Below are positions 27,466 to 37,225 of a DNA stretch of 64,000 bases, in pieces. The notes beneath the pieces are model-generated. The model was given only the letters and a program-made list of their open reading frames with translations. It was not told the origin of the DNA and ran no database searches. Made by a program: the position numbers and the translations under genes. The stretch is from assembly GCF_900110105.1 (NCBI RefSeq), contig NZ_FOCL01000001.1, forward strand, positions 1,054,001 through 1,118,000. The letters run 5' to 3'. Origin of the DNA: Mucilaginibacter gossypiicola. GTDB taxonomy: Bacteria; Bacteroidota; Bacteroidia; Sphingobacteriales; Sphingobacteriaceae. Position 1 is the stretch's first letter. Each line of letters begins with the position of its first letter.

Positions 27466-30048
27466 TTACTGAAGCAGCCTGATTAACTTATTTTTTGTTT
27501 GCTCGTCTAATGACTTTAATGATCTTATTTCTTCGGGTACGAGTTTGTAAGAGTGTTCAAATTGCTTCAAATAATTAAAAAACTGAGCAGGATGATATCC
27601 TAATAAGCGATTGGTTTCCTCTGCAATGCCAAGATTTTCTGGAATGTACATACCCTCGTTACCATTATCGCCGCTTTTGAGCGCAGCCGTTATCATGGCC
27701 AGGCGTTTAAATTTCTCTACAAGTCCCGCCGTTACCTCAGGTGCCTGTACAGCATCATAGCTTATACGAATTTGCTGCGCAACCTTACAATCGTGATCAG
27801 GCAACAGGATATTTAAACACAAATTGGAGCCATCGTAATTCCAGCTGCCTTCCCGCTTTTCCGGATTAAATTGCAGCGACTTGCCGTTCAGCAATACTTT
27901 TGAAGGAGACTGAGTGCCGAACAATTTCACCGTAAAGTTTCTACGTTCCGGCATCGCCTGATACTTCCCAACGGCAGGATGTATATTTACAACCTGTTCA
28001 ATGCCCGTCTTCTGCATCTCTATAGCTGTTGTGGCAAATTCGCTTCCATAATTTTTATCGTTTCCATTATCCTCGTAAAGCTGAAACTTGCCGGTAGCAC
28101 CCGGAAAAATCCCTATGGTTAAATTACTGGGATTTTTGTCGAGGTTCTGTATCTGGTCATTGTACATGGGTATCACAGCGCCCGCTTTAACATATATGGG
28201 ATATTCGTCGATAGAAAAGGAGCGCTCAATCACCTGCCCTCCCTTTAGCAAAGTTCCGGTTTGCCATTCATACCAGTCGTTTCCTGACGGAAGCCAAACT
28301 TTAACCGCAGCAAACCCATCCCGCGACGGCGTTGTTACCGGCCTGATCAGCATATTATCCCCAAACATGTATTCTTCCTTATAGATATATGATTCGGCCT
28401 GTTTTGCGTAATCGTAATACATGGGCCGGCAAAGTCCAATGCCTGTTTCAAAGGTTTTTCTGGACATGGTATAGATGTAGGGCACGAGCGCGTATCGCAG
28501 CCTGATGGCATCATGCTGAGGTTTGGCATATTCCGGCCCAAAATTCCAGATTTCTTTTTTGATCGCAGCATTTTTGGTAGAGTGCGTTCGCATAATCGGA
28601 CTAAAACCCCCGTATTGCAGCCAGCGCGTATACAGCTCTGGCTCTACCCCTTTTTCATTCCCCTTGAGGATGTGCCCACCAATATCATGGCTCCAATAGG
28701 TGTACAAAACATTCGAAGCAGTGCTTGTAAAGTAGGGTTCATAGGCTAATGATTCCCACGACATAAAGGTGTCTCCCGAAAATCCTATCTGGTAACGATG
28801 ATTACCGAGGCCTCCCCAACGGTGATACAACAACGGTCGCGTTTGACCATGCATGGCTTTATCAGTAAAAAAAGTATAGTTAAGCCACCATGTGTTACTT
28901 AGCGCCGGGATCTTACTATCATTTGGCCATTGTTGCCAATCCAACCACCAGAAATCAACGCCTGCTTTCTCTATCGGCCTTAATACAATATCGAACAGAC
29001 CACGCATAAAAGCCTTGTTCGATGCTTCGAACGGAATCGGCTTCTTTTGAGAAGTGTCTGCTTTCATGTAGGCGACAAAACTGTTGTAGCGTTCTTCGGT
29101 TGGTTGGATCCCATCTGCAGGATGAAGGTTCAATGTTGTTTTCAAATGATTTTCTTTTGTCCATTTGAGAAACCCGGAAGGATCAGGGAAAAGGTTTTTA
29201 TTCCAGGTGTAGCCTGTCCAACCTTTGGTATGCCAGTCCATATCAATTACCAAAACATCAGTAGGTACGTCAAACCGCTTAAGGTTCTGCACCAACTCCC
29301 GAAGTTCGTTATCTGAATAGCTCCAATACCGCGACCACCAGTAGCCAAACACATATCGTGGCAGCATCGGCACATGGCCTGCAATTTTACTAAAATCAAG
29401 TAAAGCAGATTTATAATCGTCGCCATAAGCAAGAAAATACCAGTCCAATTTTGGAGCGCCGGGGGTAGTTACCCAGGGCCAATCAGAATTATCCAATCTG
29501 AGGGATCGGGAATCGTCCAGAAAAAACCAGCCATCCCTGGAAAGGATCCCATCTTCCAGCTGGATCTTTTGCCTGCTGTACTGATCCAATTCACCATCCC
29601 GCCCGTCCAAAGTGCGGTAAGTCCCTTTTAAATTGTACTTCTGCTTTTGCCCTGGTTTCCAGGAAACCGTATCGGCATTCAAAAAACGGATCTTTAGATT
29701 GGTACTGTCGAACACCCCGGAATTGATTTTATAGGCAAGTTCGATCTTCTTCGTTTTCAGATGAAACCAGCTATTTTCTGTATGGGTGCTGAATGTTGGA
29801 ACAGGAAGCTTACGGTTAACCACAACAAGCGAGGCCCTGTTATCATAACTTGCGGGCGGGCCCCATTGTAACCTTACCAGTTGATCAGTAAGCACAGTAA
29901 AGCGGGCATTCCCCAATTGTATTACCGCTTTAGGGTCTGGAGTTAATTGATTGCCGCTTTGGCCATATGTTTGGGTGCTGAGCAGAACGAGTGCCAAAAC
30001 CACCGCTCTGAAAATTATAATTAGTTTTTGTTTATAGGTAACGATCAT
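27466..30048 (-). CDS. Secreted GH31 alpha-glycosidase (alpha-xylosidase/alpha-glucosidase type)
   Basis: An 860-residue protein with a signal peptide ending near TYGQ (residue 30). An N-terminal beta-sandwich (40-240) precedes the GH31 barrel (FGYWWSRYWSYSDN, DVLVIDMDWH). Nucleophile Asp370 lies in DFWWLDWQQW and acid/base Asp426 in GFSGDTFMSW. GRTHS-type contacts appear as SPIMRTHS. A proximal/distal beta domain follows, then an unusual helical tail of about 85 residues (VEKFKRLAMITAALK ... EQTKNKLIRLLQ). Next to fucosidase and GH43 genes, an alpha-xylosidase acting on xyloglucan-like fragments is plausible, but the WLDWQQ signature also occurs in GH31 members of other specificity. It follows susD by 298 nt. 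Confidence 0.85.
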   Translation of the reverse strand: MIVTYKQKLIIIFRAVVLALVLLSTQTYGQSGNQLTPDPKAVIQLGNARFTVLTDQLVRLQWGPPASYDNRASLVVVNRKLPVPTFSTHTENSWFHLKTKKIELAYKINSGVFDSTNLKIRFLNADTVSWKPGQKQKYNLKGTYRTLDGRDGELDQYSRQKIQLEDGILSRDGWFFLDDSRSLRLDNSDWPWVTTPGAPKLDWYFLAYGDDYKSALLDFSKIAGHVPMLPRYVFGYWWSRYWSYSDNELRELVQNLKRFDVPTDVLVIDMDWHTKGWTGYTWNKNLFPDPSGFLKWTKENHLKTTLNLHPADGIQPTEERYNSFVAYMKADTSQKKPIPFEASNKAFMRGLFDIVLRPIEKAGVDFWWLDWQQWPNDSKIPALSNTWWLNYTFFTDKAMHGQTRPLLYHRWGGLGNHRYQIGFSGDTFMSWESLAYEPYFTSTASNVLYTYWSHDIGGHILKGNEKGVEPELYTRWLQYGGFSPIMRTHSTKNAAIKKEIWNFGPEYAKPQHDAIRLRYALVPYIYTMSRKTFETGIGLCRPMYYDYAKQAESYIYKEEYMFGDNMLIRPVTTPSRDGFAAVKVWLPSGNDWYEWQTGTLLKGGQVIERSFSIDEYPIYVKAGAVIPMYNDQIQNLDKNPSNLTIGIFPGATGKFQLYEDNGNDKNYGSEFATTAIEMQKTGIEQVVNIHPAVGKYQAMPERRNFTVKLFGTQSPSKVLLNGKSLQFNPEKREGSWNYDGSNLCLNILLPDHDCKVAQQIRISYDAVQAPEVTAGLVEKFKRLAMITAALKSGDNGNEGMYIPENLGIAEETNRLLGYHPAQFFNYLKQFEHSYKLVPEEIRSLKSLDEQTKNKLIRLLQ

Positions 30049-30231
30049 ATAAATGAATATTTAAGTTGTGATTAGGAACACCCATCAGGATTGAGCATAG
30101 CATATCTGGCCGGGTTAAAAAATCCAGTTGTATCTGATATTAAAGGAAAAAATAAGGGTTATTATAAAATTAAAGAGTAAACGCAAACCTCCGTATTAAG
30201 CATTTGCTTCACGGTTTTTAACAGTCAATTT

Positions 30232-30263
30232 AAAGCGGTTGTCTTATTCAGAACAACCGCTTT
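30232..30263 (-). promoter_or_regulatory. Intercistronic hairpin between susD and GH31
   Basis: An 11-bp perfect stem, AAAGCGGTTGT (30232-30242) with ACAACCGCTTT (30253-30263), and a 10-nt loop, 84 nt after the susD stop. There is no T-run beyond the stem, so it may stabilise the 3' end of the susCD transcript or cause partial termination. Confidence 0.55.
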
Positions 30264-30346
30264 ATCAACTGACCGGGCTTAATCTTCTGCATGAATATTA
30301 TTTCAAATCACTGGTAAAAGAGTTGTCGCCGTTATCTGGGCTTAGG

Positions 30347-32215
30347 TTACCATCCATAATTTTGCACCAACGCAGGATCAATATTGATCTCCGTTTGTGG
30401 TATTGGCATCAAGTAATGACGATCGGCAAAAACGCGCGTTTGGTCAACCACTGTTTTGTAAAACACAGCTACACCAGCCGCTTCGCTGTTTGCATCAAAC
30501 CCGGTTGAGTTCAGTTCTTCAGGAGTTGGCCTCGCGTTCATGCCGTGCATATTTCCATTGTCTACAGTTTTGGCTATTAACCACCGGCGTACATCCCAAA
30601 AACGCTGATTCTCAAAGGCAAATTCAACACGTTTTTCATTTTGGATCCTTTTGCGCATGCCCTCTTTGGTATTATCAGACGCAATGATAGGCAGCCCTGG
30701 CATAGATACACGGCTTCTTACCGCATTTACGGCGTTGTACACGTCACTGTTAGGTGCCGACAAATACTCATTCATCGCTTCAGCATAGATCAAATAGATC
30801 TCGGCCAGGCGTATCAGCGGAAAATTGCGGTTAGCACTGCCGTTACCCTTTAAATTAACAGCAGGGTCGGCCCATTTTCGCCAGTTATAACCTGTTTCGC
30901 AGTTAGTACCGGGTTTAGGCCATCCGTCGCAGCCTCCGCCATTATTGCCAAACCAGGCAAATTTCAATGGCCGTGCATTGTTGGTATAATTCCAAACATC
31001 GTACTGAAAAAATATAGTGGCATAAAAGCGGGGATCCCTGTTTTTATACATGTTCGAAATATTGGAAACTGATGTGTTCCTCACACCATCCCAAAGCTGG
31101 CCATTCCAAAAGCCTGTGGTTTGATAACCGGATTGAGCATCGGTTATTGGTCTGCCGTTGTTCATTTCGTAAGCATCAACCAGTTCCTGAAAAACACTCA
31201 TCTTTCCGTTGCCATTAACGGCGTTCCCATCCCGACCGTTGGGCATATAAGTGCCTTCAAAATCGCGGTTACTTCCAATGATCAGCGGCAATATGATCTC
31301 ATTATAATTACGGGTAAAAAATAATTGAGCGTAGTTATCAACCGGGTTGGATGGGTTTGGATTGGATAATGAATAGGTGTTCAGGTTCAACACTGCTTTA
31401 GCCGCATTGGCTGCTAATAGCCACTTATTATTATCATAAGCTTGTGGAAACAACTGGGTTCCGTCTGTATTTTTAACGCCGGCATACATGGTATTACCAT
31501 TAAATAAAGGACTGGCCGCATAAAGTAAAGCGCGTGCTTTTAGGGCTAAGGCCGCTCCTTTGGTAATGCGCCCGTAATCGGCTGAGCCACTGCCATAATT
31601 TACAGGTAAAATTTCGGCAATGGCATCGCACTCCGAAGTGATAAATTTCACCACTTCGTCAACCGTGTTTCTTGACGTGGTGGTAGCAGCCGGATCGGTA
31701 GTAGCTAAAACTGTGTTTACCAAAGGTACTGCACCGTATCTTCTGAACAATTCGAAATACTGATTGGCTCGCAGAAACCTTGCCTCGGCTTTGTAAGCCG
31801 GGATCCTTGGCGCGTAATAATCACTCCGGGAGGCAGGGATAGGAGTTTTATCAATACTTGCTAAAAAAATATTGGCCGAACGGATGTATTGATAAGCGCT
31901 GCCCCAAATGTCAAGCGAGTTGTTGGTAGCATTCCAGGCTCCTGAGTTAAAAGACAATTCGGGCACGTTTTCCCAATGATTTTTGCACTCATCGGTACAG
32001 GCACCTAAAATCGTTCCGCCACCATGGATGAATTGAACATCGTTGTTGTTTAAGGATTTATATAAGTGGACCCAGGCATCTTCGGCATTTTGAATATTGC
32101 TAAAAACAGCATCCTGGGTAACGAGTTCTGTAGGCACTACATTGAGATATTTCTTGCAGGAAACCACAGTGATGCAGGCAATTAAAAACAGATATATAAG
32201 TTTATTGCTTTTCAT
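30347..32215 (-). CDS. SusD/RagB-family outer-membrane glycan-binding lipoprotein
   Basis: A 622-residue protein with lipobox VVSC (Cys20), so surface-exposed on the outer membrane. The SusD fold is shown by the helical TPR-like N-terminal half (NAEDAWVHLYKSLNNN, AEARFLRANQYFELFRRYG) and the conserved tail (RLAEIYLIYAEAMNEYL, VNAVRSRVSMPGLP, KRVEFAFENQRFWDVRRW, HYLMPIPQTEINIDPALVQNYGW). It captures oligosaccharide and acts as a lid on SusC. It begins 10 nt after susC, an invariable PUL arrangement. The unusually early insert VQFIHGGGTILGACTDECKN could shape the ligand site. Confidence 0.93.
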   Translation of the reverse strand: MKSNKLIYLFLIACITVVSCKKYLNVVPTELVTQDAVFSNIQNAEDAWVHLYKSLNNNDVQFIHGGGTILGACTDECKNHWENVPELSFNSGAWNATNNSLDIWGSAYQYIRSANIFLASIDKTPIPASRSDYYAPRIPAYKAEARFLRANQYFELFRRYGAVPLVNTVLATTDPAATTTSRNTVDEVVKFITSECDAIAEILPVNYGSGSADYGRITKGAALALKARALLYAASPLFNGNTMYAGVKNTDGTQLFPQAYDNNKWLLAANAAKAVLNLNTYSLSNPNPSNPVDNYAQLFFTRNYNEIILPLIIGSNRDFEGTYMPNGRDGNAVNGNGKMSVFQELVDAYEMNNGRPITDAQSGYQTTGFWNGQLWDGVRNTSVSNISNMYKNRDPRFYATIFFQYDVWNYTNNARPLKFAWFGNNGGGCDGWPKPGTNCETGYNWRKWADPAVNLKGNGSANRNFPLIRLAEIYLIYAEAMNEYLSAPNSDVYNAVNAVRSRVSMPGLPIIASDNTKEGMRKRIQNEKRVEFAFENQRFWDVRRWLIAKTVDNGNMHGMNARPTPEELNSTGFDANSEAAGVAVFYKTVVDQTRVFADRHYLMPIPQTEINIDPALVQNYGW

Positions 32216-32225
32216 GTTGAATGTT

Positions 32226-35200
32226 TTAAAATGTAAATCTTAAACCGGCGTTGATTACCTTTTGCTGCGGATAGGTTCCAGTACCGTTGTTGCCAATTTC
32301 AGGGTCGAAATTGAAATCTTTAAGCTTGCTCCAGGTTAACAGGTTAATACCGTTCACAAAAATGCGCGCGTTATCTATTCCTATCTTTTTCATCCAGGTT
32401 GAGGGCAAGGTATAGCCCAGTTCAACAGTTTTTAAACGGAGGTAATTTGATGAATAGATCCAGAAAGTAGATGCCTGCTGGTTGTTTACATTATCGGCAG
32501 ATGAAATACGCGGGAACATATAATTAGCATCCGGGTTTGAGGCTACCCAGTGGTTGTCAACAACCTGTGTTAACGCACTGGCAAATCTCGAAAAGGCATA
32601 TACCCCTGATCCGGAGAGTAAAGTAGAACCACCCAAACCTCCCTGGAATAATACACTTAAATCAAAATTAGCGTAGTGATAACCCAATGCTACACCAAAC
32701 TGCGATTTTGGATTGGCCACTTTACCTGGAAGATAGCCTGCATCAAGGCTGTTAATAACGCCGTCGCCATTCAGATCTTTATATTTAATATCGCCGGGTT
32801 TGGTAACGCCGAGGCTTGATTGCGAAGGGCTGTTGTCAATATCCTGCTGGCTTTTAAACAATCCGAGGGCTGTATACCCATAAATCTCGTTGATGCTGGT
32901 ACCTTTTAAGGCCTGCCATTCGCGACCGGGGTAATCGGGTTGGGCATAAAACAGGATCTTGTTGGCGGCGTAGGCGTAATTGATGGTGATGCTATACCCC
33001 TGTTTTTTGTTAAAGTCATGCCTGTGTGTAATTGAGATTTCATACCCCCGGTTATCGGTTATGCCCGCGTTAACCGCTGGTATCTGTGGCAAGCCAATAA
33101 ATGCGGGTATCAATTGAGAGGTGGCCAGGATATTATTACGGCGTTCTTTAAACACATCTGCAGAAAGCGAGAACATCCCTTTCCATAAACTCAGATCGAG
33201 GCCAACGTTTAGTTTTTTTGATCGTTCCCAGGTTAAAAGGGTATTCCCTGCCTGGCCTTCCAGGTAACCGTCATAGCCGTTTCCATCGCTATTAAAACCA
33301 AACTTGTAAGCATTACTTTCTTTTACCCAGGTGCTTAAGTAAAGAAACCTGCTCGATCCTATTTTATCATTACCAACAATACCGTACGATCCCCTTAATT
33401 TAATTTGATCAATAAAGCTAAGTGATGGATTGTCTTTAATAAAATGCTCATTTGATGCTATCCAACCTGCCGAAACCGCCGGAAAAAATCCAAACCGGTG
33501 CCCCGCCGCAAAGTTTTCAGACCCATTATAACCAAAGTTGAACTCGGCAAGGTAACGATCATCATAAGCGTAAGCGGCACGGCCCAAAACGCCCTGGTAT
33601 TTATAAGGCAAACCAGCGCTCGCATTTCCAACGCCACCACCTACGGCATCAAAAAAGCTCGACTGGTTATAGATGGCCATTGCTTTTACAGAGTGTTTGC
33701 CAAAATCGCGATCATAATTAATATAGGCTTCCAGTACTGTGCGGCGCGATCCGTTGGCATTTACATCGTACCCGAGGGTACCATTGCCGTTGTTCACAAT
33801 TACATAATGCCCGTTGGCGGCCAAATCGGTTTCGGTATCGGCAACTCCCTGGTTCAATAAATATTGATAAGTGATATTAGATAAGGACCTGCTTACGTTC
33901 CGGAAGTTATCGTTATCAAAAGATAACCGAACACGCGTACTCAGGCCTTTGGTTAACCAACCCAGATCCCATTTGAAACCAGCTGTTGATTGCAGTGAGG
34001 TTTCAAAGTTCCGTTGATAACCCGATTGTGTTAGGTCGACATAAGGTGATTGATTAGTGTTAGGCGCTGCACCCGGCGAACCATCGGGGTTGGTAATCGG
34101 GTAATACCATGAAGGCGTTTGTTTAATATCGTTAAAGATCTGCGATGCATTTGCACCCGGGTAATTCCTGTCATATACTATGGCGCCCAGGTTAAGCTCC
34201 ATCGACAGGTTTTTGGTAAGGTTTAGATCGATATTTGAACGGAAGTTGTATTTGTGGGTTATGGCCTGGATATCGTACTGGCTTACCGCGTCTTCATAAT
34301 TATATAAACCATTTTGCTGCAGATAGGATAAGGAGATAAAATATCTTGTTTTTTCGGTACCGCCGGTCACGTTCAAATTACCCTGCGACAGGTAGGAAAA
34401 CGGCTTTAACATTGTTTTTGTCCAATTGACATTTGGGTACAGATATTGATAGGCCGGATATGTTCTGTCGCGGTATTTATTCAATAAAACATCAGTATAG
34501 GCGCTGGTATCTGCAAACAGGCCGTCGTTTACCAGGCCTTCTTTATAAAGCTTGCGGCCTGTATACGAATCAACATATTGCGGCAGTGCGGTTGGCGACT
34601 GCCAGCCATTTTGAGCCGTTGCAGAGATACGTGATGTGCCTATTTTCCCGCGTTTGGTGGTCACCAGCACAACGCCATTGGCGCCTTGTATGCCATATAT
34701 TGCAGTAGAGGCCGCATCTTTCAGGATACTTACACTCTCTACCTCATTGGCATCCAGGCCGCTAAAATCCCTCTGAATACCATCAACGAGGATCAATGGC
34801 GCAGAATTATTGGTTGTACCAAAGCCCCTGATATTTAAATAGGATCCATCAGCTCCCGGCTCACCGCTATTTTGAATGGTTAATAAGCCTGGTAAGCGAC
34901 CGGCCAGCGCATTACTTAAATTAGCAACAGGGCTTTGCTGTAACTCTTTGGTGCCAACGGCAACTATGGCACCTGTTACCCGTTCTTTCCGCTGGGTGCC
35001 GTAGCCTACCACAACAATTTCCTGCAAGCCGGTGCCCGGACTAAGCGCAATAATACCGAGGTCTTTAGCTACCTGAACTTCTTTGGTTACGTAACCTATA
35101 AAAGAGATGACAAGCGTACTATTGTCGGGAATGTTTTTAAAGGCAAATTCACCTTTTTCATTGGTGGTCATCCCCTGCGCTGTTCCTTTGATTTTTACAG

Positions 35201-35666
35201 AAGCGCCGGGCAAAGGTTTGCCCGTTTCGTCTACCACGGTTCCTTTAACTTCGATATTTGCAACAGCGGCTTTGTTTTTATCGGCATCGGTCGCATTAGC
35301 TTCTCCGTTGCCTTTTATGACAATGGTTTTTTCGGCAAAACTATATGATAGTGCCTGCCCCTTTAACAAAAGATCGAGCACATCCCTGATATCGGCATCT
35401 TTAACGCTGATAGATACGGGAGGGCTATTTTGCAACAGCTTGTTCTTATAAAAGAAGGTATAGCCGCTTTGCTTATTGATATCCTTTAATATTTTTTCGA
35501 GCGATACCCCGTTTTCTGACAAGGTGATCTTTTGGGCGAACACATCTGCTTTAACTTGAAAAGTAAAAGCAATCGTTAACAAAATAATTAGCTTCATCAC
35601 TAAAAATGTTCTTCGACATAAAAACAGAAATTCGCAGTTTTTTGAACTACGTTGATTAATTTTCAT
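32226..35666 (-). CDS. SusC-type TonB-dependent glycan transporter with STN domain
   Basis: 1146 residues. ATG at 35666 gives a 23-residue basic extension before the hydrophobic signal (MKLIILLTIAF, which could itself be the start). Domain order: STN signalling domain (46-119), carboxypeptidase-like beta domain (139-209), TonB-box-like LQEIVVVGYG (214-223), plug domain with LILVDGIQRDF and YGIQGANGVVLVTTKRG (to about 345), then a 22-strand barrel ending AGLRFTF. The STN domain matches sensing through the FecR/sigma pair encoded directly upstream. It imports oligosaccharide through the outer membrane with SusD. The leader of 239 nt to the FecR gene contains an antisense terminator described separately. 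Confidence 0.95.
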   Translation of the reverse strand: MKINQRSSKNCEFLFLCRRTFLVMKLIILLTIAFTFQVKADVFAQKITLSENGVSLEKILKDINKQSGYTFFYKNKLLQNSPPVSISVKDADIRDVLDLLLKGQALSYSFAEKTIVIKGNGEANATDADKNKAAVANIEVKGTVVDETGKPLPGASVKIKGTAQGMTTNEKGEFAFKNIPDNSTLVISFIGYVTKEVQVAKDLGIIALSPGTGLQEIVVVGYGTQRKERVTGAIVAVGTKELQQSPVANLSNALAGRLPGLLTIQNSGEPGADGSYLNIRGFGTTNNSAPLILVDGIQRDFSGLDANEVESVSILKDAASTAIYGIQGANGVVLVTTKRGKIGTSRISATAQNGWQSPTALPQYVDSYTGRKLYKEGLVNDGLFADTSAYTDVLLNKYRDRTYPAYQYLYPNVNWTKTMLKPFSYLSQGNLNVTGGTEKTRYFISLSYLQQNGLYNYEDAVSQYDIQAITHKYNFRSNIDLNLTKNLSMELNLGAIVYDRNYPGANASQIFNDIKQTPSWYYPITNPDGSPGAAPNTNQSPYVDLTQSGYQRNFETSLQSTAGFKWDLGWLTKGLSTRVRLSFDNDNFRNVSRSLSNITYQYLLNQGVADTETDLAANGHYVIVNNGNGTLGYDVNANGSRRTVLEAYINYDRDFGKHSVKAMAIYNQSSFFDAVGGGVGNASAGLPYKYQGVLGRAAYAYDDRYLAEFNFGYNGSENFAAGHRFGFFPAVSAGWIASNEHFIKDNPSLSFIDQIKLRGSYGIVGNDKIGSSRFLYLSTWVKESNAYKFGFNSDGNGYDGYLEGQAGNTLLTWERSKKLNVGLDLSLWKGMFSLSADVFKERRNNILATSQLIPAFIGLPQIPAVNAGITDNRGYEISITHRHDFNKKQGYSITINYAYAANKILFYAQPDYPGREWQALKGTSINEIYGYTALGLFKSQQDIDNSPSQSSLGVTKPGDIKYKDLNGDGVINSLDAGYLPGKVANPKSQFGVALGYHYANFDLSVLFQGGLGGSTLLSGSGVYAFSRFASALTQVVDNHWVASNPDANYMFPRISSADNVNNQQASTFWIYSSNYLRLKTVELGYTLPSTWMKKIGIDNARIFVNGINLLTWSKLKDFNFDPEIGNNGTGTYPQQKVINAGLRFTF

Positions 35667-35682
35667 AGTTTCGTTAGGTTTT
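35652..35682 (+). promoter_or_regulatory. Weak candidate promoter of an antisense RNA
   Basis: TTG (35652-35654), 20-nt spacer, then TAGGTTTT (35675-35682), matching TAnnTTTG at 7 of 8 positions. It points on the + strand, against susC, and would start RNA near 35689. Confidence 0.3.
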
Positions 35683-35688
35683 TGGTTT

Positions 35689-35792
35689 GATTAAAATTGA
35701 ACTGTGTCGGTTTTCTATTAATCTCTGATCCAGAAACTACCGCGCAAGCGGAGTCAGCCGGTTGTGTTGGAAGCACTGCCGGCATTTTTTTT
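35689..35792 (+). ncRNA. Candidate cis-antisense small RNA in the susC leader
   Basis: No + strand gene lies upstream of the clear terminator at 35757-35792; susC and fecR are both on the - strand. A weak promoter match gives a predicted RNA of about 104 nt complementary to the susC 5' leader. Antisense RNAs in this position control susC homologues in Bacteroides (DonS-type RNAs). The 3' end is well supported, the 5' end is not. Confidence 0.4.
35757..35792 (+). terminator. Intrinsic terminator antisense to the susC leader
   Basis: GCCGG (35757-35761) pairs with CCGGC (35779-35783), continued by GTG/CAC after one G-U pair and one mismatch, with a 7-nt loop. The stem is followed by A and eight Ts (35785-35792). 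Confidence 0.7.
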
Positions 35793-35905
35793 GAATGAGA
35801 TTTTGATGGAAGCTTTTTAAGTATCTTTTTTCTTCATCGTAATTGGGTTTTGAGGTTAATAATTGGTTATTGGTTTTATGATTGTATTTTGGGGATTATA
35901 AGCTG

Positions 35906-37057
35906 TTATTGGGAAACAATAAGTTTTCGTCCGTTCAGTTTTACATTGATATCGTCCAGTTTCAGGATTTTGAGTACTTCAGAAAAAGCCGCATTCCTGG
36001 GAATTTCGCCGTTATAGGTATCGTTGCCTATCTGGCCCTGATATTCTACCTCAACATTGTACCACCTTGAAATTTTACGCATAACATCATGGATATCAGC
36101 GTTCCTAAATAGGATCAGGCCGTTTTTCCATGCCACAAACTCATCAGCATCAACAGTTTGTTTAGATAATTGATCATTTTTAAAAACTGCCTGCTCATTG
36201 GGTTTTATAATTATTTCTGTAGCTGCAGAAGTTGAAGTCCGGCTCTTTCCATAAACTTTAACGCTACCTTCCAGCAGGGTTGTTTTCACTGCGTCCTCAT
36301 CCTGATAAGCATTGATATCAAAGTGTGTACCGAGCACCTGTACCAGCTGGCCAGTGCTGACCACTTTAAATGGCCTGCGAGCATCATGTGCAACCTCAAA
36401 ATACGCTTCGCCCGAAAACTCAACCACTCTTTCACTGCCTGCAAAATCAACCGGAAATTTGATTATACTGCCGGCATTTAGCCAAACCTTTGTGCCATCT
36501 GCCAGTATCAGCTGATACTTTCCGCCACGGGGAGTTGTCAAAACGTTGTAAGGCTGTGGAGAACCGGTAATTTCGGTCGTATTTTTCTGATAGGTCACAC
36601 TGCTATCTACATCATTATTGGCAGAAACATGATTAAGCGTAAACAATCGTCCCTTTTTTGACCCATCAAGCGTAATTTGTTTTCCGTCGGCAAGCGTTAG
36701 CGTAGCTTTATTGCTGCCGGGCTTAATGATGTTTTTATCGGATGTTAATTCGTAAGGTTTAGTATTTCCGCCGAAATACTTAATGGCTACAAGTAATCCT
36801 CCAAGAGCAAAAATTATGACTGCTGCGGCCCACCAACGTACCGGCGTAAGCCTTTTTACCTGGTTTTTAGAAAGTCTGTTATGCAAATCTATCTTCAGAC
36901 GTCTCTCAACTTCCCCTTTATCTCCGAAATCAGAGATCCAGGGGATATCGGACAAATCGAAGTTGTCACGATATTCTTCAAATAATTTTTGCTCTTCCGG
37001 CGTGCAGTTGCCCGAAGTGCAGCGCTCATATAATTTAATAAATTCTTCGTATGACAT
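35906..37057 (-). CDS. FecR-family anti-sigma factor
   Basis: ATG at 37057 (MSYEEFIKLY) gives 383 residues; the extra upstream codons are rejected because they do not fit the family. The cytoplasmic N-terminal part (1-73) would bind the sigma factor. One transmembrane helix spans 74-92 (RWWAAAVIIFALGGLLVAI). The periplasmic FecR domain (about 155-260) has TPRGGKYQLILADGTKVWLNAGS, and a C-terminal STN-binding part ends DDINVKLNGRKLIVSQ. It passes the signal from the STN domain of the adjacent SusC to the ECF sigma factor encoded divergently 168 nt away. Confidence 0.93.
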   Translation of the reverse strand: MSYEEFIKLYERCTSGNCTPEEQKLFEEYRDNFDLSDIPWISDFGDKGEVERRLKIDLHNRLSKNQVKRLTPVRWWAAAVIIFALGGLLVAIKYFGGNTKPYELTSDKNIIKPGSNKATLTLADGKQITLDGSKKGRLFTLNHVSANNDVDSSVTYQKNTTEITGSPQPYNVLTTPRGGKYQLILADGTKVWLNAGSIIKFPVDFAGSERVVEFSGEAYFEVAHDARRPFKVVSTGQLVQVLGTHFDINAYQDEDAVKTTLLEGSVKVYGKSRTSTSAATEIIIKPNEQAVFKNDQLSKQTVDADEFVAWKNGLILFRNADIHDVMRKISRWYNVEVEYQGQIGNDTYNGEIPRNAAFSEVLKILKLDDINVKLNGRKLIVSQ

Positions 37058-37225
37058 GGCTATAACGGTTATTCTTATAGACAATTCTCCCCGGTATAAC
37101 TCACACACTTTTTTATTTTTTTTAGATTTTTTTCATGCAATCGATAACAGGCAGCCAGCTATCCCTCAACAATAAAAGTTTGTTATTAAATTGCACGGTT
37201 CAAGCTTAGATTGAAATCCTTTTAA

